This document shows positions 43,443-55,261 of a stretch of 64,000 nt of DNA, one piece after another. Where the stretch lies: the NCBI RefSeq assembly GCF_963169125.1, contig NC_084802.1:20181107-20245106 (forward strand), written 5' to 3'. A program made the position numbers and the translations under genes. The notes beneath the pieces are model-generated. The model was given only the letters and a program-made list of their open reading frames with translations, was not told where the DNA came from and searched no databases. This DNA is from Humulus lupulus (Eukaryota > Streptophyta > Magnoliopsida > Rosales > Cannabaceae). The first letter of the stretch is position 1. Each line of letters begins with the position of its first letter.

Positions 43443-44614
43443 TGTTATATTATTTTATAATATAATGTAAAATTATATTATATTATAATATAATGTTTTA
43501 GATTAAATAAATGTGACAAAGTGCGTCACATATTGTAACATATAATAGAGAGTTACAATATTTAGATATATGAGATATATCCAAATAATGTAACATATTT
43601 GGTGTTACAAATTAGTAACCTCTAAATATTACCCTTTATTGTGTAAATTGTTGTTACACAATATTGAGATGAATTTCATAAAAGCCATATGTGATATGGT
43701 TGTTAGAGATATGATTTTAACCCCAATAATGTGTTTTGGGAGTTACAAAATAATTTGGGAGGGTTTGGAACCGTTTGGAAAAACAACACAATTTTTGTGC
43801 TGAATTTGGTCAGTGGCCGCGGCCACCAACATTCAATGGCCGCGACCTGTGGGTCAGAGACCAGTGGCCGCGGCCACTAATGTCTCTGGCCGCGGCCACA
43901 GGCCAAAAACTGACCAAATTTTCAGTTTTTTCAATATTTGTTGAACGGCTCAAAAAACCAAAATAACTCCCAAATCTCTTTTTTAATTCCATATTAATCC
44001 AATTAAACATTGGTAACAGCCATAGGGGTTGGTGGAATTTGAAATTCAAAGGGTGTCTCTAAACTCTATAAATAGGAGCCTATAGCTCACTTGTAAGACA
44101 CAACTTTTCTATCCACTAGAGCACTTGGGTAGAAACACCTTGAGGCTTGATAATTCCAGAAAGCTTTTCCAATATCTGAGAGAGATCCCTTAGTGCTTGA
44201 GTTAGGGGGAAATAAGCTTTTGGACAAAGGTTTTATACCTTGTTCAAGTTGGTGATCCCCATTCCTCTTCACTTAGGTTGTGTAAGTGAGAGTTTGCTTG
44301 TGTTTCTGTTCTTCTTTCTATTGCATTGTTTTCTACTTATTCTCTTGTTCCTATTACTTGTATTTCTTGTTCAAAGGTTGTAATCTTCTTTTCTTTATTT
44401 CAAACATTTTAGTTTACTTGTAACATTTTGCTTTGAGTTGTATTTCCACTATTCTCTTCTTCATCATCATCTTCTCCCTTTCTTTGGTTTATTTGTATTT
44501 TCAGTTATAGAGTTGTAACCTTATTTAATCAATCTATATTTACTTGTAATATTGTTGCATAGAGTTGTAATATTATAATCATTTCCATTGAGGGAAAACA
44601 ATATTTTCCTAACA
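43443..44614 (+). mobile_element. copia-type solo LTR in the LINE
   Basis: TGTTATATT...CCTAACA, 1172 bp, with perfect target duplication TGTTG (43438-43442 and 44615-44619). It is the reverse complement of the LTR at 5341-6511, with almost equal length. TATAAATA at 44067-44074 gives plus orientation. It contains GTGGCCGCGGCCAC-type palindromes at about 43814-43905. The LINE 3' end resumes at 44620. Confidence 0.92.
44067..44074 (+). promoter_or_regulatory. TATA box of copia solo LTR
   Basis: TATAAATA, conserved with the sister LTR (5879-5886, opposite strand). If the solo LTR kept promoter activity, transcription would run rightward into the LINE 3' end and the copia leader. Confidence 0.55.
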
Positions 44615-44879
44615 TGTTGATCAATTGATCAAGTTCTATTTGAAAACTTGACTAACTAGGCTTCTAAGCTGAAAGTTAAGAAAAATGACTTAGCTTTTTT
44701 TGAAAATTTGATTCAGTTGTAAGGATAGTTGGCTGGTTGGCTCGGCTGAGCTTGTTGTGTATTTGTTTTGATTGAATTTCAATATAATCATATTTTCATA
44801 AAAAAAAAGAACTTAATACAAAATTGAAAATGAAAAACTAATTTCCATGTCAGTTATCTCTTGGTCTACCAATCTGAAT

Positions 44880-45312
44880 CAACTATTCAAATATATTAAA
44901 AAGAGACGAGCAAATTATATTTACCCTTTCTTCTTGCAAACTTCTTAAGTGATCAAAACAATCTCTTTTGATCCTCTCCCATATTTCGTATGTAGATCTA
45001 AGGTTCACATATCTCAATTTAAGATAATCTGGCATAGTCTATAGTATGCAATGGCATGCCAAATAATCAGATCTCATCCAATTCTCATATTTTTTTATGA
45101 CTATCATAATCAGATAAAGTTGATGGTTCATCTGGAGGTGCATTAATGATTGCATCATACACCATTAGTTCATATAGAATTATGTGTATGTTTCTGTACC
45201 AAACATCTAGATTGTTGAAGTCTAAATGAAAAGTACTTAGGAAGCCATCACGAGGATTAACTGGTTCTTTATCATTTTGAGGTTCTTGATCAGGATTAAG
45301 AGGATTACTCAT
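44880..45312 (-). pseudogene. copia gag start (left internal region)
   Basis: ATG at 45310-45312. The product begins SNPLNPDQEPQND and contains LDFNNLDVWYRNIHIILYEL, typical of the N-terminal part of plant copia gag. An A-run indel near 45090 shifts the frame. Beyond it the other frame reads ENWMRSDYLACHCIL and PDYLKLRYVNLRSTYEIWE, also copia gag. The frame then decays and is cut by the LINE. The sister copy at 58061-58497 has lost the ATG. Confidence 0.75.
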
Positions 45313-47313
45313 TGTTGCTGGAATTAAATAAATAAAATATAATGAATTAAAACATATAATAATTATCCTATTTTATTTGGAAAAGTAAATATGATGCATG
45401 AATGCAACATATAAAAACACATAAAAAATATAATAATCCACGATAAAATAATTTGAAAAGTTAATGGACTGCCTTAGGGTAAGTCAGACTAACCCCAAAT
45501 TAATTTTGAGACAAATCTTAATTTTATAAGTGAAAACTTAAAAACACATTTTTCTCTTTTTACTTATGAACTGCCGCTAGTTTGGTCAAGATATATTAGT
45601 TGTGCTCGAAAGCCTAGATACACCTTTAGAGTGTAACCCATTATTTTCAATTAATAACTTAACTCAAGAGTGTACCTTAGGGTCAGTCAAACTTGAAATA
45701 CATCACTAATTATATTCTCATAAGAGAAGTCAACCTTGAGATAAAATAAACATATTCAGAATCCTTTCCTTAGGGAGGCCGCAAACGGAGGTGATATGAG
45801 GCCCTTCCTATACCTCTCAGTGTTCAACCAATAATGGAGACCATGAGACTTATATTCATAACTCTCTCTCTCTCACTCACTATTTTGAAAAAGTGTGTTT
45901 TTTACAAAATCAATATTTTTTAATTCAGTTGTAAAAATAAAATTAATTATTTTTACCAAATGATATTCTATTATTTACTAATCCAATCAAGTAAAAAAAT
46001 TAAAATTGTGCCCTTAATTCTAATTTTGCTTTAATTAAGAGAATGCCATTTTTATTTTAATAAAACATTTTCATTTAAACAATAAATTAAACATCTTTAA
46101 TTTTAATTTACCATCTTAACTAATTAAGACTAAATTTATTATTATATGAATTATCACATATAAACATATAACAAATAATATAGGACGTTCCTAATAGCAT
46201 GTTTCTACACGAATGTAATGTATGCTAGTTACATACTATGTATGTATATGAATGACATATTATAATGCATGAAAAAATATTAAACATTTTAATCACATTC
46301 AAACATTTATAATAAATAAATAAAATAAAAACAGATATGGTAACTTTTGGGTATTTCTAGAAAAAATTACAACACTTGCAAAAATATACATGAAAAAAAT
46401 GTAACCTAGACTAACTTCAGGCTTGATAAAGAACACTTTGATTTTGAATCTTGAGATGTAGTCTTGTTGAGCCAATGCCACCCATTTTCCATATCCATTT
46501 TGAATTATACAATATTTTAATTATTTTAAACAAACTTTTAAAATAATTAAACTTTGGGTTTTAACACCCAAAAGTTTCTAATGCCCAATTTGAATTTGGG
46601 TGATTTAATTCAAAAGATAAAATTAAACAATTTTAATAAAATAAAATAAAATTCAAGATAATTTTAATTTTTGATATTCTATTTTAATTAAAACAATTCT
46701 AATTATGGAAGACAAGAATTAAAATATTTTTTACTTGGGTAAATAATCACCATTATTTCAATTAAAGAAATTACCAAATTAAAATCATTTTAATTCAATT
46801 TCTAATTTTTAATTAAATAAATAATTAAAAATATGTTTATGGTAACAACACATTAGGTGTTGTACCAGGGGGCGATGGTCGGCGTGGGAGTGGGGCGGTC
46901 GCGGCTGAGGTGCTCAGGAGGCGAGGTGGCTGGGCAGCAGGGAGGCATGCGCAATGGTCGCGGTAGAGGCGCAGGGAGGCGACAGGGCGCACAGGCGCAG
47001 GGGTACAAATGCAGGGGCACGTCTAGCTGGGCGTGCGACTAGAGCGCAGGCATTAGCTTGGGCTCGGGCTCGGGACAGATTTTATAACCCATAATTTTTA
47101 CACAAAAAATTACAAAAATCCTATGCCCCAAAGTGGCTTACACATTTCATCTAGAAATTTTAAGAATAATTCCTAAACCCAAAATCACCATAATAAAACC
47201 CCTTAAGAATCTATCATGAAAACAAACATCCATCAATTCAAACATATATCACATATAATATAAAAGTTCATATGGTCCCACACAGCAATTAATAATATGT
47301 ATAATTTAATAAT
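45313..47313 (-). other. Long leader of the copia-like element
   Basis: About 2 kb between primer site and gag, AT-rich and non-coding. It contains one sharply GC-rich island (46857-47075), unlike everything around it. The part nearest gag is shared with 58498-59711 of the second internal region. Confidence 0.65.
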
Positions 47314-47328
47314 CTGACTCTGATACCA
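47314..47328 (-). promoter_or_regulatory. Primer binding site of the copia-like element
   Basis: On the minus strand, two bases after the LTR end, TGGTATCAGAGTCAG: initiator-Met type, as common in plant copia. It proves that internal sequence follows the LTR in this direction. Confidence 0.8.
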
Positions 47329-47330
47329 AT

Positions 47331-47785
47331 TGTTGGAAAACCAACCAGAGTACGCAGCGAAAACTGGCGTGGTGGGCCCGTTGTTGTTTATTTTTATTAT
47401 GAAACAACAGAACAACAACATACAAATTTTTCAATAATCATATAAACAATTTATATGACCAATAAAATAATCTAGAAATATTATCATACAATACTATTAA
47501 TCATGCAACACACACACACACACACACATATATAAACAAAAAAAATCAAGAATATAAAATTTTACCTCTTGAAACCTATCAAGTGTCCTTGAATCTTTTT
47601 CGTATTTTTATCGATCTTCCTATCCAAAGCTTTGAGCACTCAAACCATGACCTTCTGGAGTGTTCTCTACACCTCAAGATGTGTGTGGGCACATAGAGAA
47701 CATGAGTTTGTATTTTAGGAATCACAAGTATTTCTCAACACATAAGAACTTGGATTATGGTTTGAGAATGACTAGAATAAAGAAG

Positions 47786-47824
<39 letters not shown>

Positions 47825-50800
47825 ACAAAAACTTTGAGAACTACTCTAAATTGTGTATTGTGTTGTTTTGTTATTGTTGTTATCTCATCTATATTCTCTT
47901 CATCTTCCATATCATATATATAGAGATTTATATTACTATTACCTTATTATTCATAATAATAATAATATGATTTGATTTAGGTAAATATCTTACTAACCAA
48001 ATTTGAAAAAACCAATTTCAAATTGTTAAACAATTAAATAAATAAAATAAAAACTACACATATGCAATATTTGTATAAATGTACACGCATGGCACAGTCC
48101 ACAGATGTGTACTGCTATTCATTTTTCAGAGATTTTGTATTTTTTGTATTTAATTATTTAACTAAATCAATCTCCCACAAAATAAAGTATTTATCTTTTT
48201 AAGGAAAAGATGACAACCATATTTTAAATTTAAATTGTAAATTCAAAATTCAAATTGATGATCATCAATGTCATCATCTTTTAAAATTAAATAATTCAAA
48301 AACTATTTTTTTGACTTACCAATTTTATTTTCTCCCACTCAAATAAAATAATTAATTTCAAACATTAATTAATTAAGTTATATATATATGAAATTCGAAA
48401 TTTTATATATTTAAATTAATAAATATATTTTCAAAAATTAATAATTAATTATAAATTAATTATTCAACCTCAATTATCATATAATTGTATACTTGACCCA
48501 AAGAATAAATTTTTTCTCAAATTCCCAAATTACAGTTTTACCTTTGTATAAACTCTTACCTTTATATGGTGTTGATAAAGCCACCCAGGAGACCTATGGA
48601 CCTATAATATGAAGCTCCAATAAATAAAACATTATTAATCAAAGCTCTTTGATTAAATAATCATATTTATTAATCTCATGATTACTCCACTAAAAATATG
48701 ATTGAACTCTTGATAATTAGAGACATATATTTACTGAGTACTTTATTAAGAATAAAATATCCATTAATATAATCTTCTCTATTAATGGTTCATAATTAAA
48801 AGGGAATAAAATTACCGTTTTACCCTTTTAGCTATATCTTGTTCCTAGAGCACCATTGACTTTACTAGTGAAGTTTGTGTCACAACAAGTTTGCGACGTG
48901 AGCGCTCATAACCTTTTTAGTTCCAAAAGTCAACCTAATAGGGAACCGTTATTCAATCTATAAGAATGTATAGATTCCATATCTGTTAAACTACGTCCCC
49001 AGCCATATATATCATTGAGACCCTAAAACAATCGTTCTTAGCCTGATCATTCTGACAAACCTTAACGCATGAATCAAATGATCAGATGACATATATAGAA
49101 GTTCATAGTAATCTCATGATTAAGATCATCATGTATATGATCATTGTTTGATGTGTTTGATTAATACTATGAAACGTTGTTTAAAGAAGTATTAACAAAT
49201 CACATCTAGTCTAGTTCTACATACTCTCAACATGCAAAATACCTCCACTAACGCGTCCTACTACACTGGTAACCCGGATCTAGGTCACATGTATTCATAA
49301 TACTAGTGGACCGTACTACCAGTAATTAATCTAAAGATTCAGTAACTTTATTTTACTGCAAACTATTTAAGTTTATTATCTTAATCTCGATCCTCCCATA
49401 CCAATATGAGATTAAGACCACATAGAAAAACTTTATAATTTTCTGATATTCACTTAATATTATCATATAATATCAAACATGGTCTATATATGTAACGCCC
49501 TGGATACCCAAAGACCGTTATGGTGAACGGTTAACCGTGAATTTAACTTGCTACCTGAGTTCTTTGGCTAAAAACGTGCTTCTAGGTGTTATTAACGAGT
49601 TAAGGTGGAAAACCAATCAAAAGGGAAGGATATATTTTATTTAAAACATAAAACTTTTCATGGGCCCATCAAAAACATTTACAAGTTATTTACAACTCCA
49701 AAATGGTCATTACTGTTTAAATTTACAACCCGCCGACCTAAGCGGCAAAAATAGGGTAAACCCCCTAGTTCCTCTGAGAACTCCTTGGCTGTGGTGGTCA
49801 AGCGGCCACATATGTACACAACACCATCTAAGCTCTCCACTCAAGGCTGGGTGAGCTTTTCTTTCCCTTTACCTACACCACATAGCACCCATGAGTTAAA
49901 GCTCAGCAAGAAAACACAATATAGAATGAATATAATATCAATAATGATCATAATAATTATTCAGGACTTTCAATCCAAAACAGATGAGTGACAGTTGAAA
50001 AGTCACAATGGTGGGTTCTGTTCCCATTAGCCATGTGACGATATGGTCATCTGGGCTTTACAAATAAGTGATCCTTTCACTAGCTTATCAAGATAGGTGT
50101 TTGATGAACTAGTCACCAATATAACCTACCGCATGACCATAGAGTCATAACCATGGGATTCCGCTCCCTAGCCACGTGACAAGCAGTCACCTAGGCCTTT
50201 GGCCCTGGCTCTGAGTAACTAGTCCTAGACTAGTCAAGCGCTTATAATTTTCATCGACCTTAGGTTCGGTCCAACATTAATGTTTCCAGAGTCATTCAAC
50301 GTTGATATCTATTAGATCTAATCTTTTATCGGCTCTGCGTTCATGACGCTTATGCCGTTCCTGACTCCCAGGTCAGTAATACGCAACCAGTGCCGATTCT
50401 GAATAGTCAGTGCCATACACAAGTAAGCAAGATTTGTATAGCATTTAATATGCAATAAATGTCCACATTTAACAACGAACATGCCTCTATAACAACCACA
50501 CATGTCATATACACAGGGTGCAGTTTTCTTACCTCAGGTTCGAGCGAGAAATAATATAAGAACGACCCTTGAGAACGATCAACCTTTAGATTCCGTAGCG
50601 GTTACATACTCATAACCAATTATAATCCATTAATAAAGTAAATCAATAAAAGGTTCACAATCTAAAACCATGCTTCTGGGATCAATCCCGCACTCTCGGG
50701 AATCTTAATCTACCCAAACGAGGTAAAGGAACCCATCCCCGAGCCTTAAAAGTCATTCCGAGCCCTAAAATAGGCCTGCTGTAAAATGGACCAGCACTAT

Positions 50801-51946
50801 AGCCCTATTAAATGGCACTGAGGCGCTATTTCAAGTCAGAGAGGCCCAGCTCTCTGCCCTGCCTAGCGCTGCTGCGCCAATTACAGACCAGAATCTTTCT
50901 AGTTTTCCCTCCTTTCGATTTCCCTTGAAACGAACCCTCCAAACTAATCCCATACATCACCCAAACATCCAATTCAAACCCTAAACTTCATGTACATCAC
51001 ACCCTCATCAAAACCCAATCAATTTTACACAAAAACATCCCTTAATTCCCAACTAGCCACATCAAATTCTCTAAGCTGAAAACTATAAAGAAAAACAGAG
51101 AATAGCTTAAAATTCTTGGATGAAATCCTACCTCAAGTTGGGTTTGAGTCCTTTCCAATGGATGAACTAAGTCTATAACCTCCAAGCTTTGATTTCCTAG
51201 CTTGATTCTTCAATTTGGGATAAAAACTTCAAAGGGGAAAGAGGGAAGATGATGAACGTGTGAAGCAAGAACAACACTCTATTTTTGGGTGAACTTCTTC
51301 AGCCTTCAAAGCTGATATATATCCTAGGGGTGAAATGACTATTTGGCCCCTAAGTCATTTAAAAGTTTCTAAAATCTCCCAAGGGTAAAATAATCTTTTC
51401 CAACCTATTTTGTTAATCATAATTAACACCCTCAAATTCCTGCTATTCTCAAATACCAATAATTCATATCTAGTTACCCTTTTATTCTCGGCAACGCTCT
51501 AATCATTAAAACATCCCGAGACTCACCCCGAGCCTCGAACTCAATCCCGTTGTGACTAAACCGCTACTTGATATTCAAAGATCGTCTCATGCCGAATAGC
51601 TCGAACAAATCCACATTATAATGTGGCCTCAACAATATATCACCGATATGCATACAAATATACAATTATGCCCTCAACGGGCCAAATTACCAAAATAGCC
51701 CTGTCATGAAATGTGGACCCACATGCATGCATTTAACATCATATTATAATATAATTCACATAAACATGCATATAACAGTTTAATGGCATAATAAATCAAT
51801 TATGGCCCTCCCAGCCTACTAATCCAACTATTAAACCACATTAGAGATTTCGGGGCATTACAATATATATAATAATTCAATTCAATTATTTATTTCATTT
51901 AAAACATTTGTCAACTACAATTGCTTTACGGGCACTATTCCCAACA
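47331..51946 (-). repeat. Shared copia LTR, split by a Ty3 solo LTR
   Basis: On the minus strand it starts TGTTGGGAATAGTGCCC and ends TTTTCCAACA. Removing the Ty3 solo LTR (49491-51862) leaves about 2.24 kb. A polypurine tract lies on its 5' side (complement of ATCTCCCACTTGCCC, 51947-51961) and a primer site on its 3' side. It carries (CA)n at about 47510-47528 and (GA)n at about 47791-47820, plus a TATA-rich stretch at 47905-47930. Confidence 0.85.
49491..51862 (-). mobile_element. Ty3/gypsy solo LTR in the copia LTR
   Basis: TGTAACGCCC...GGCATTACA, 2372 bp, with perfect target duplication ATATA (49486-49490 and 51863-51867). It is the same subfamily as 4784-7658, in reverse orientation. 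A GC-richer patch (TAGCGCTGCTGCGCC) is at about 50865-50885. No internal DNA, so a product of LTR-LTR recombination. Confidence 0.92.
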
Positions 51947-52755
51947 ATCTCCCACTTGCCCTAAAGCAAATTGAGGCATCTCTTTTAATATGTCAATCAT
52001 ATTATCCTGATCGATTTTGTCTAACAAAGTCTTTGTAACAGTTTTGTAAGAAACTATTTTGAAGTTATCTTCAAGATTATTACATCGATTATGTAAAATG
52101 ATACTTCATTTCATGTGTTTTACCCTCTCATTATTTCTATTTCTTCCAGAATAGTTGTATCTCCATTGCTTTCGCAATGAGATACTAGCTGTTTATTCTA
52201 GTCTGAAAGCCTTTCCAGAATGTCAAAGAACTTAACTAAATCAAATAGCCTATTTGACTGATTGTAGCTGTTATATATCGAATTTTGTGGTGAAACTTAT
52301 AAATTTGAAATGTCTAACACAATTATAGATTAATGTGTTTCCTCCACAATTATGGAATCTGATTCTTATATCAATCTTTGAAGATTTATTATCAGATCAT
52401 CCATTGGGATTTTAGGTCTCTGCGTAAATGCACGTATATATAATCTCTATTATATTTAAGATACTCAAAACTAAGTCCTTATAATTATTTAATGACTCAA
52501 TCCATAATGGATTGATAACTACTGACTATTCCCACCGTTTAACAAATGTCAATTAAAAAATATAACATTCGATACATTTAAACAGTCTATCACTGACTTG
52601 TAGGAATGTTGTCTCATGTCCTCTTTTCTAGTAAAAGAATAAATGGACATTTATTATTTAGATAATACATCCTCTTTACCGGGAAGGCAAAAAATCCTTA
52701 CTTGGATTTTGTGAACTAAAGTATTTAAGCTTCTTATCAATATCTGAGAACAAGA
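51947..52755 (-). other. 3' internal region of the copia-like element
   Basis: Starts with the complement of a polypurine tract (ATCTCCCACTTGCCCTAAAG, 51947-51966) and continues as AT-rich non-coding DNA. No RT, RNase H or integrase remnant could be read in it. Confidence 0.65.
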
Positions 52756-52767
52756 TCTGGCGCGAGA

Positions 52768-53632
52768 ATGCAGCCAGAAGGGATATCAGGAGGATGAGAC
52801 CTCCTTTTACAGGATCAGGTAGGGGCGGTGGCCCTAATGACCAAAAAAGGAAGACCCCGGATACTGTTTTGGCTTTCGCCCCTATTATGAGGCAACGAGG
52901 TGTACAGATTGGCCGCCATGTCGGTAATAAGAACTGGAGGACATATCCAGAGTGCGCCAGATGTATAATATGTCATTTGAGGGAGTGTCGGGCGAAGACT
53001 TGCTTTTTATGTGGGATTGTGGGGCATCTCAAGAAGGACTGCCCAAGAATGAAGAAAGAGGAACCAAAAAAGGCAGACAACTCGACTCTAGCTCGAGTGT
53101 TTGCACTGAGGCAGGCTGAGGCTGAGGCTAGGCCCTTAGTGGTCACAAGTCAGCTTTCTAGTGCTAGCATTTCTTATACTATACTGATTGACTCTGGTGC
53201 TACACACTCTTATGTCTCTAGTCGGATTATTGATATACTTTGTAGGCCATGTGATTAATATGATGTGGGTTTTGGGACATTATTACCCACTAAGGAGTTT
53301 GTGGTTTCCAGGTGATGGGTCAAATCACTGCCAGTGACAGTGGACGGTAGAGAGTTCTCAGTTGACTTGGTAGAGTTGGTTATGACTGACTTTGATATGA
53401 TCTTGGGGATGGACTGGTTAACTAAATATGGGGCAACCATTGATTGTAAAAAGAAAATGGTAACCTTTGAGCCTGAGGGTGAGGTCCCCTTAACATTTTT
53501 CAATGTGAATGGACCCCAAGTACTTATGGTTTCAACATTAAGGGCTAGAGACCTATTGCGATACGATTGCATAGGATTCCTAGCCAGCGTGGTGGATACC
53601 ACTCAGGTCGTGCCAGTGAGACCAGGAGAGAC
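52768..53632 (+). pseudogene. Ty3 gag-protease fragment inside the copia-like element
   Basis: One plus-strand frame with two stops. It includes a gag linker, the zinc knuckle CFLCGIVGHLKKDC, the protease active site LIDSGATHSYVS and the protease end MTDFDMILGMDWLTKYGA. The stops are TAA just after CRPCD and TGA near 53314 (before WVKSLPVTVDG); both fit C-to-T changes. Neither LTR, PBS nor RT is attached, and edges are abrupt (about 52760 and 53632). It is homologous to 31803-32300 but better preserved. How it arrived (decayed insertion or capture) is open. Confidence 0.82.
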
Positions 53633-55261
53633 TATCACAACAGAAGATCTTCAAATGATTTTGTCATTTCAGCCATTCAGTAAAGACTACTTAGACATTC
53701 ATTTAAATTAATCTTATAATCCATACATAAAGCAGTGGATAAGAGTACGTAAACAGATTTAAGTTTGGTTACAGTAGAATATATTTATTCAAGTAATAAA
53801 TTCCTCTTTCAGTTCATAGCCTTAGGCTATTAACCTAATTTTGAAAAGTCTGTACTTTCCTCTGTTCTTCTCTTCATCTTGAATATCCTGTTTCAAACTG
53901 AAGTTCAATGAACTTTAGTTGGATGTTCAAGAATCCAGATGACGTAGAATTCCAAATTCCATTTCTAGATTCATGGTGTTTCAACCATTGTTTTTCGTAA
54001 AAACTTTTTCAATTCATATACTATTATGTGAATGAAGTATAGCTAGATTGTGTAATACAATCTAACTATCTTTACATTTGTAATGGAGTAGTTACTAACT
54101 ATAAATCCCACTACAATAATGCTTTACAAAATTTGTGATATTCTTTGGTTTTATCATTGTTAATTATCAGTAACTTGCTTACTTGACTTGCAACAATTAT
54201 TTCTAGTACAACTTAACTAGAAAATATAGTGATTACAATAATCATGCTTCACTTAAGTAGCATTTAAAGAGATACAAACTCTTTTGTAGTCTTTTATGAT
54301 TATTAAATTGTTTCACTAAATGACTTCATGGAAAATTTTCAATTTATTCACATAATCACTTATGAATCTCAACTTCTAAGTCTTTGATGTTGTACAGTCA
54401 AACATGTACAGAGTATAACAAGTGTTAAAATTATAGAAATAATAAAGACGATAATGATTACTCATTATCTATTTAATCTTATCTAATATGATTAAATTCA
54501 ATTTCCAAAGTACTAATCATGCTTATAATTCTAGTTGTATGTGAGTTGGGTTTGAATTCCAAGTTCACATGCAAATTACTTGAATTCCAAATTCGAGTTT
54601 AGACTTCCTTTTGATCGGATCAAACAAGTCTAAGTGACTTTACTTTGAATGTTGCATGAAAATTTCTAGAAATTTTCTTTGCATTTGATCAAAGTTAACA
54701 CATATCTAAAATAAATGCCCATCAATATTGACTTACTATTTATTATTTCTTTAGCTTTGAACATTAAAATGTTCAACATACATCTCTATGTATTAGCTAA
54801 ACTATTATATGATTTTGAGCCTTTATTAGAGAAAGGCCTTTTGGTTAACTTTAATTAACTGACTATATAAATAGAGCGAGAACCATTGAATGGTTGCAAT
54901 AAAAGACTGTCTTTTATTTATTTTATGTGTCTAATTAATTACAAGCCAATCTAAAAAATGCTTCACATATATGTTTCACTTAATTGTGGTTGGAATAAGA
55001 TGTCTTATTAAATTTATGATTTGCACAATAATAAATAATTCATCATTATCATTTATACTCATTGATGAAATAGGTGGACCAAGTATATTTCAAAAAATAA
55101 CAACTGAATTTATTATTCAAAAGAAATATTAAACTTGTTAATTCATCAAATAAAGGAATCTAAAACATAGTTTCTAGAAAGAATTCTAGAACTACTTTAA
55201 AGAAAAAACTTAATACAAAGTTGAAAATGAAAAAAAAAAAACTAATTTCCATGTCAGTTAT
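53633..55261 (-). other. Non-coding internal DNA of the copia-like element
   Basis: AT-rich, with no recognisable coding sequence on either strand. The last 110 bp before the Ty3 solo LTR match the DNA flanking the LINE insertion (39453-39531), tying this region to the same family. Confidence 0.6.

Larger units (their letters stand above)
39532..44806 (+). mobile_element. L1-type LINE, 5'-truncated, inactive
   Basis: Flanked by a 21-bp target duplication, 39511-39531 and 44807-44827, with one mismatch (AAGAACTTATTACAAAATTGA on the left). It ends in a short poly-A (44800-44806). The empty site is visible in the sister copia copy near 55207. It begins inside ORF1, as expected for incomplete reverse transcription. 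ORF2 follows with endonuclease, RT and zinc-finger parts. A copia solo LTR (43443-44614) sits in its 3' part. Without that LTR it would be about 4.1 kb. Confidence 0.92.

Noticed and set aside
47660..47923. 87-codon frame with an RERERE run
   Set aside because: It crosses a (GA)n microsatellite inside a copia LTR.
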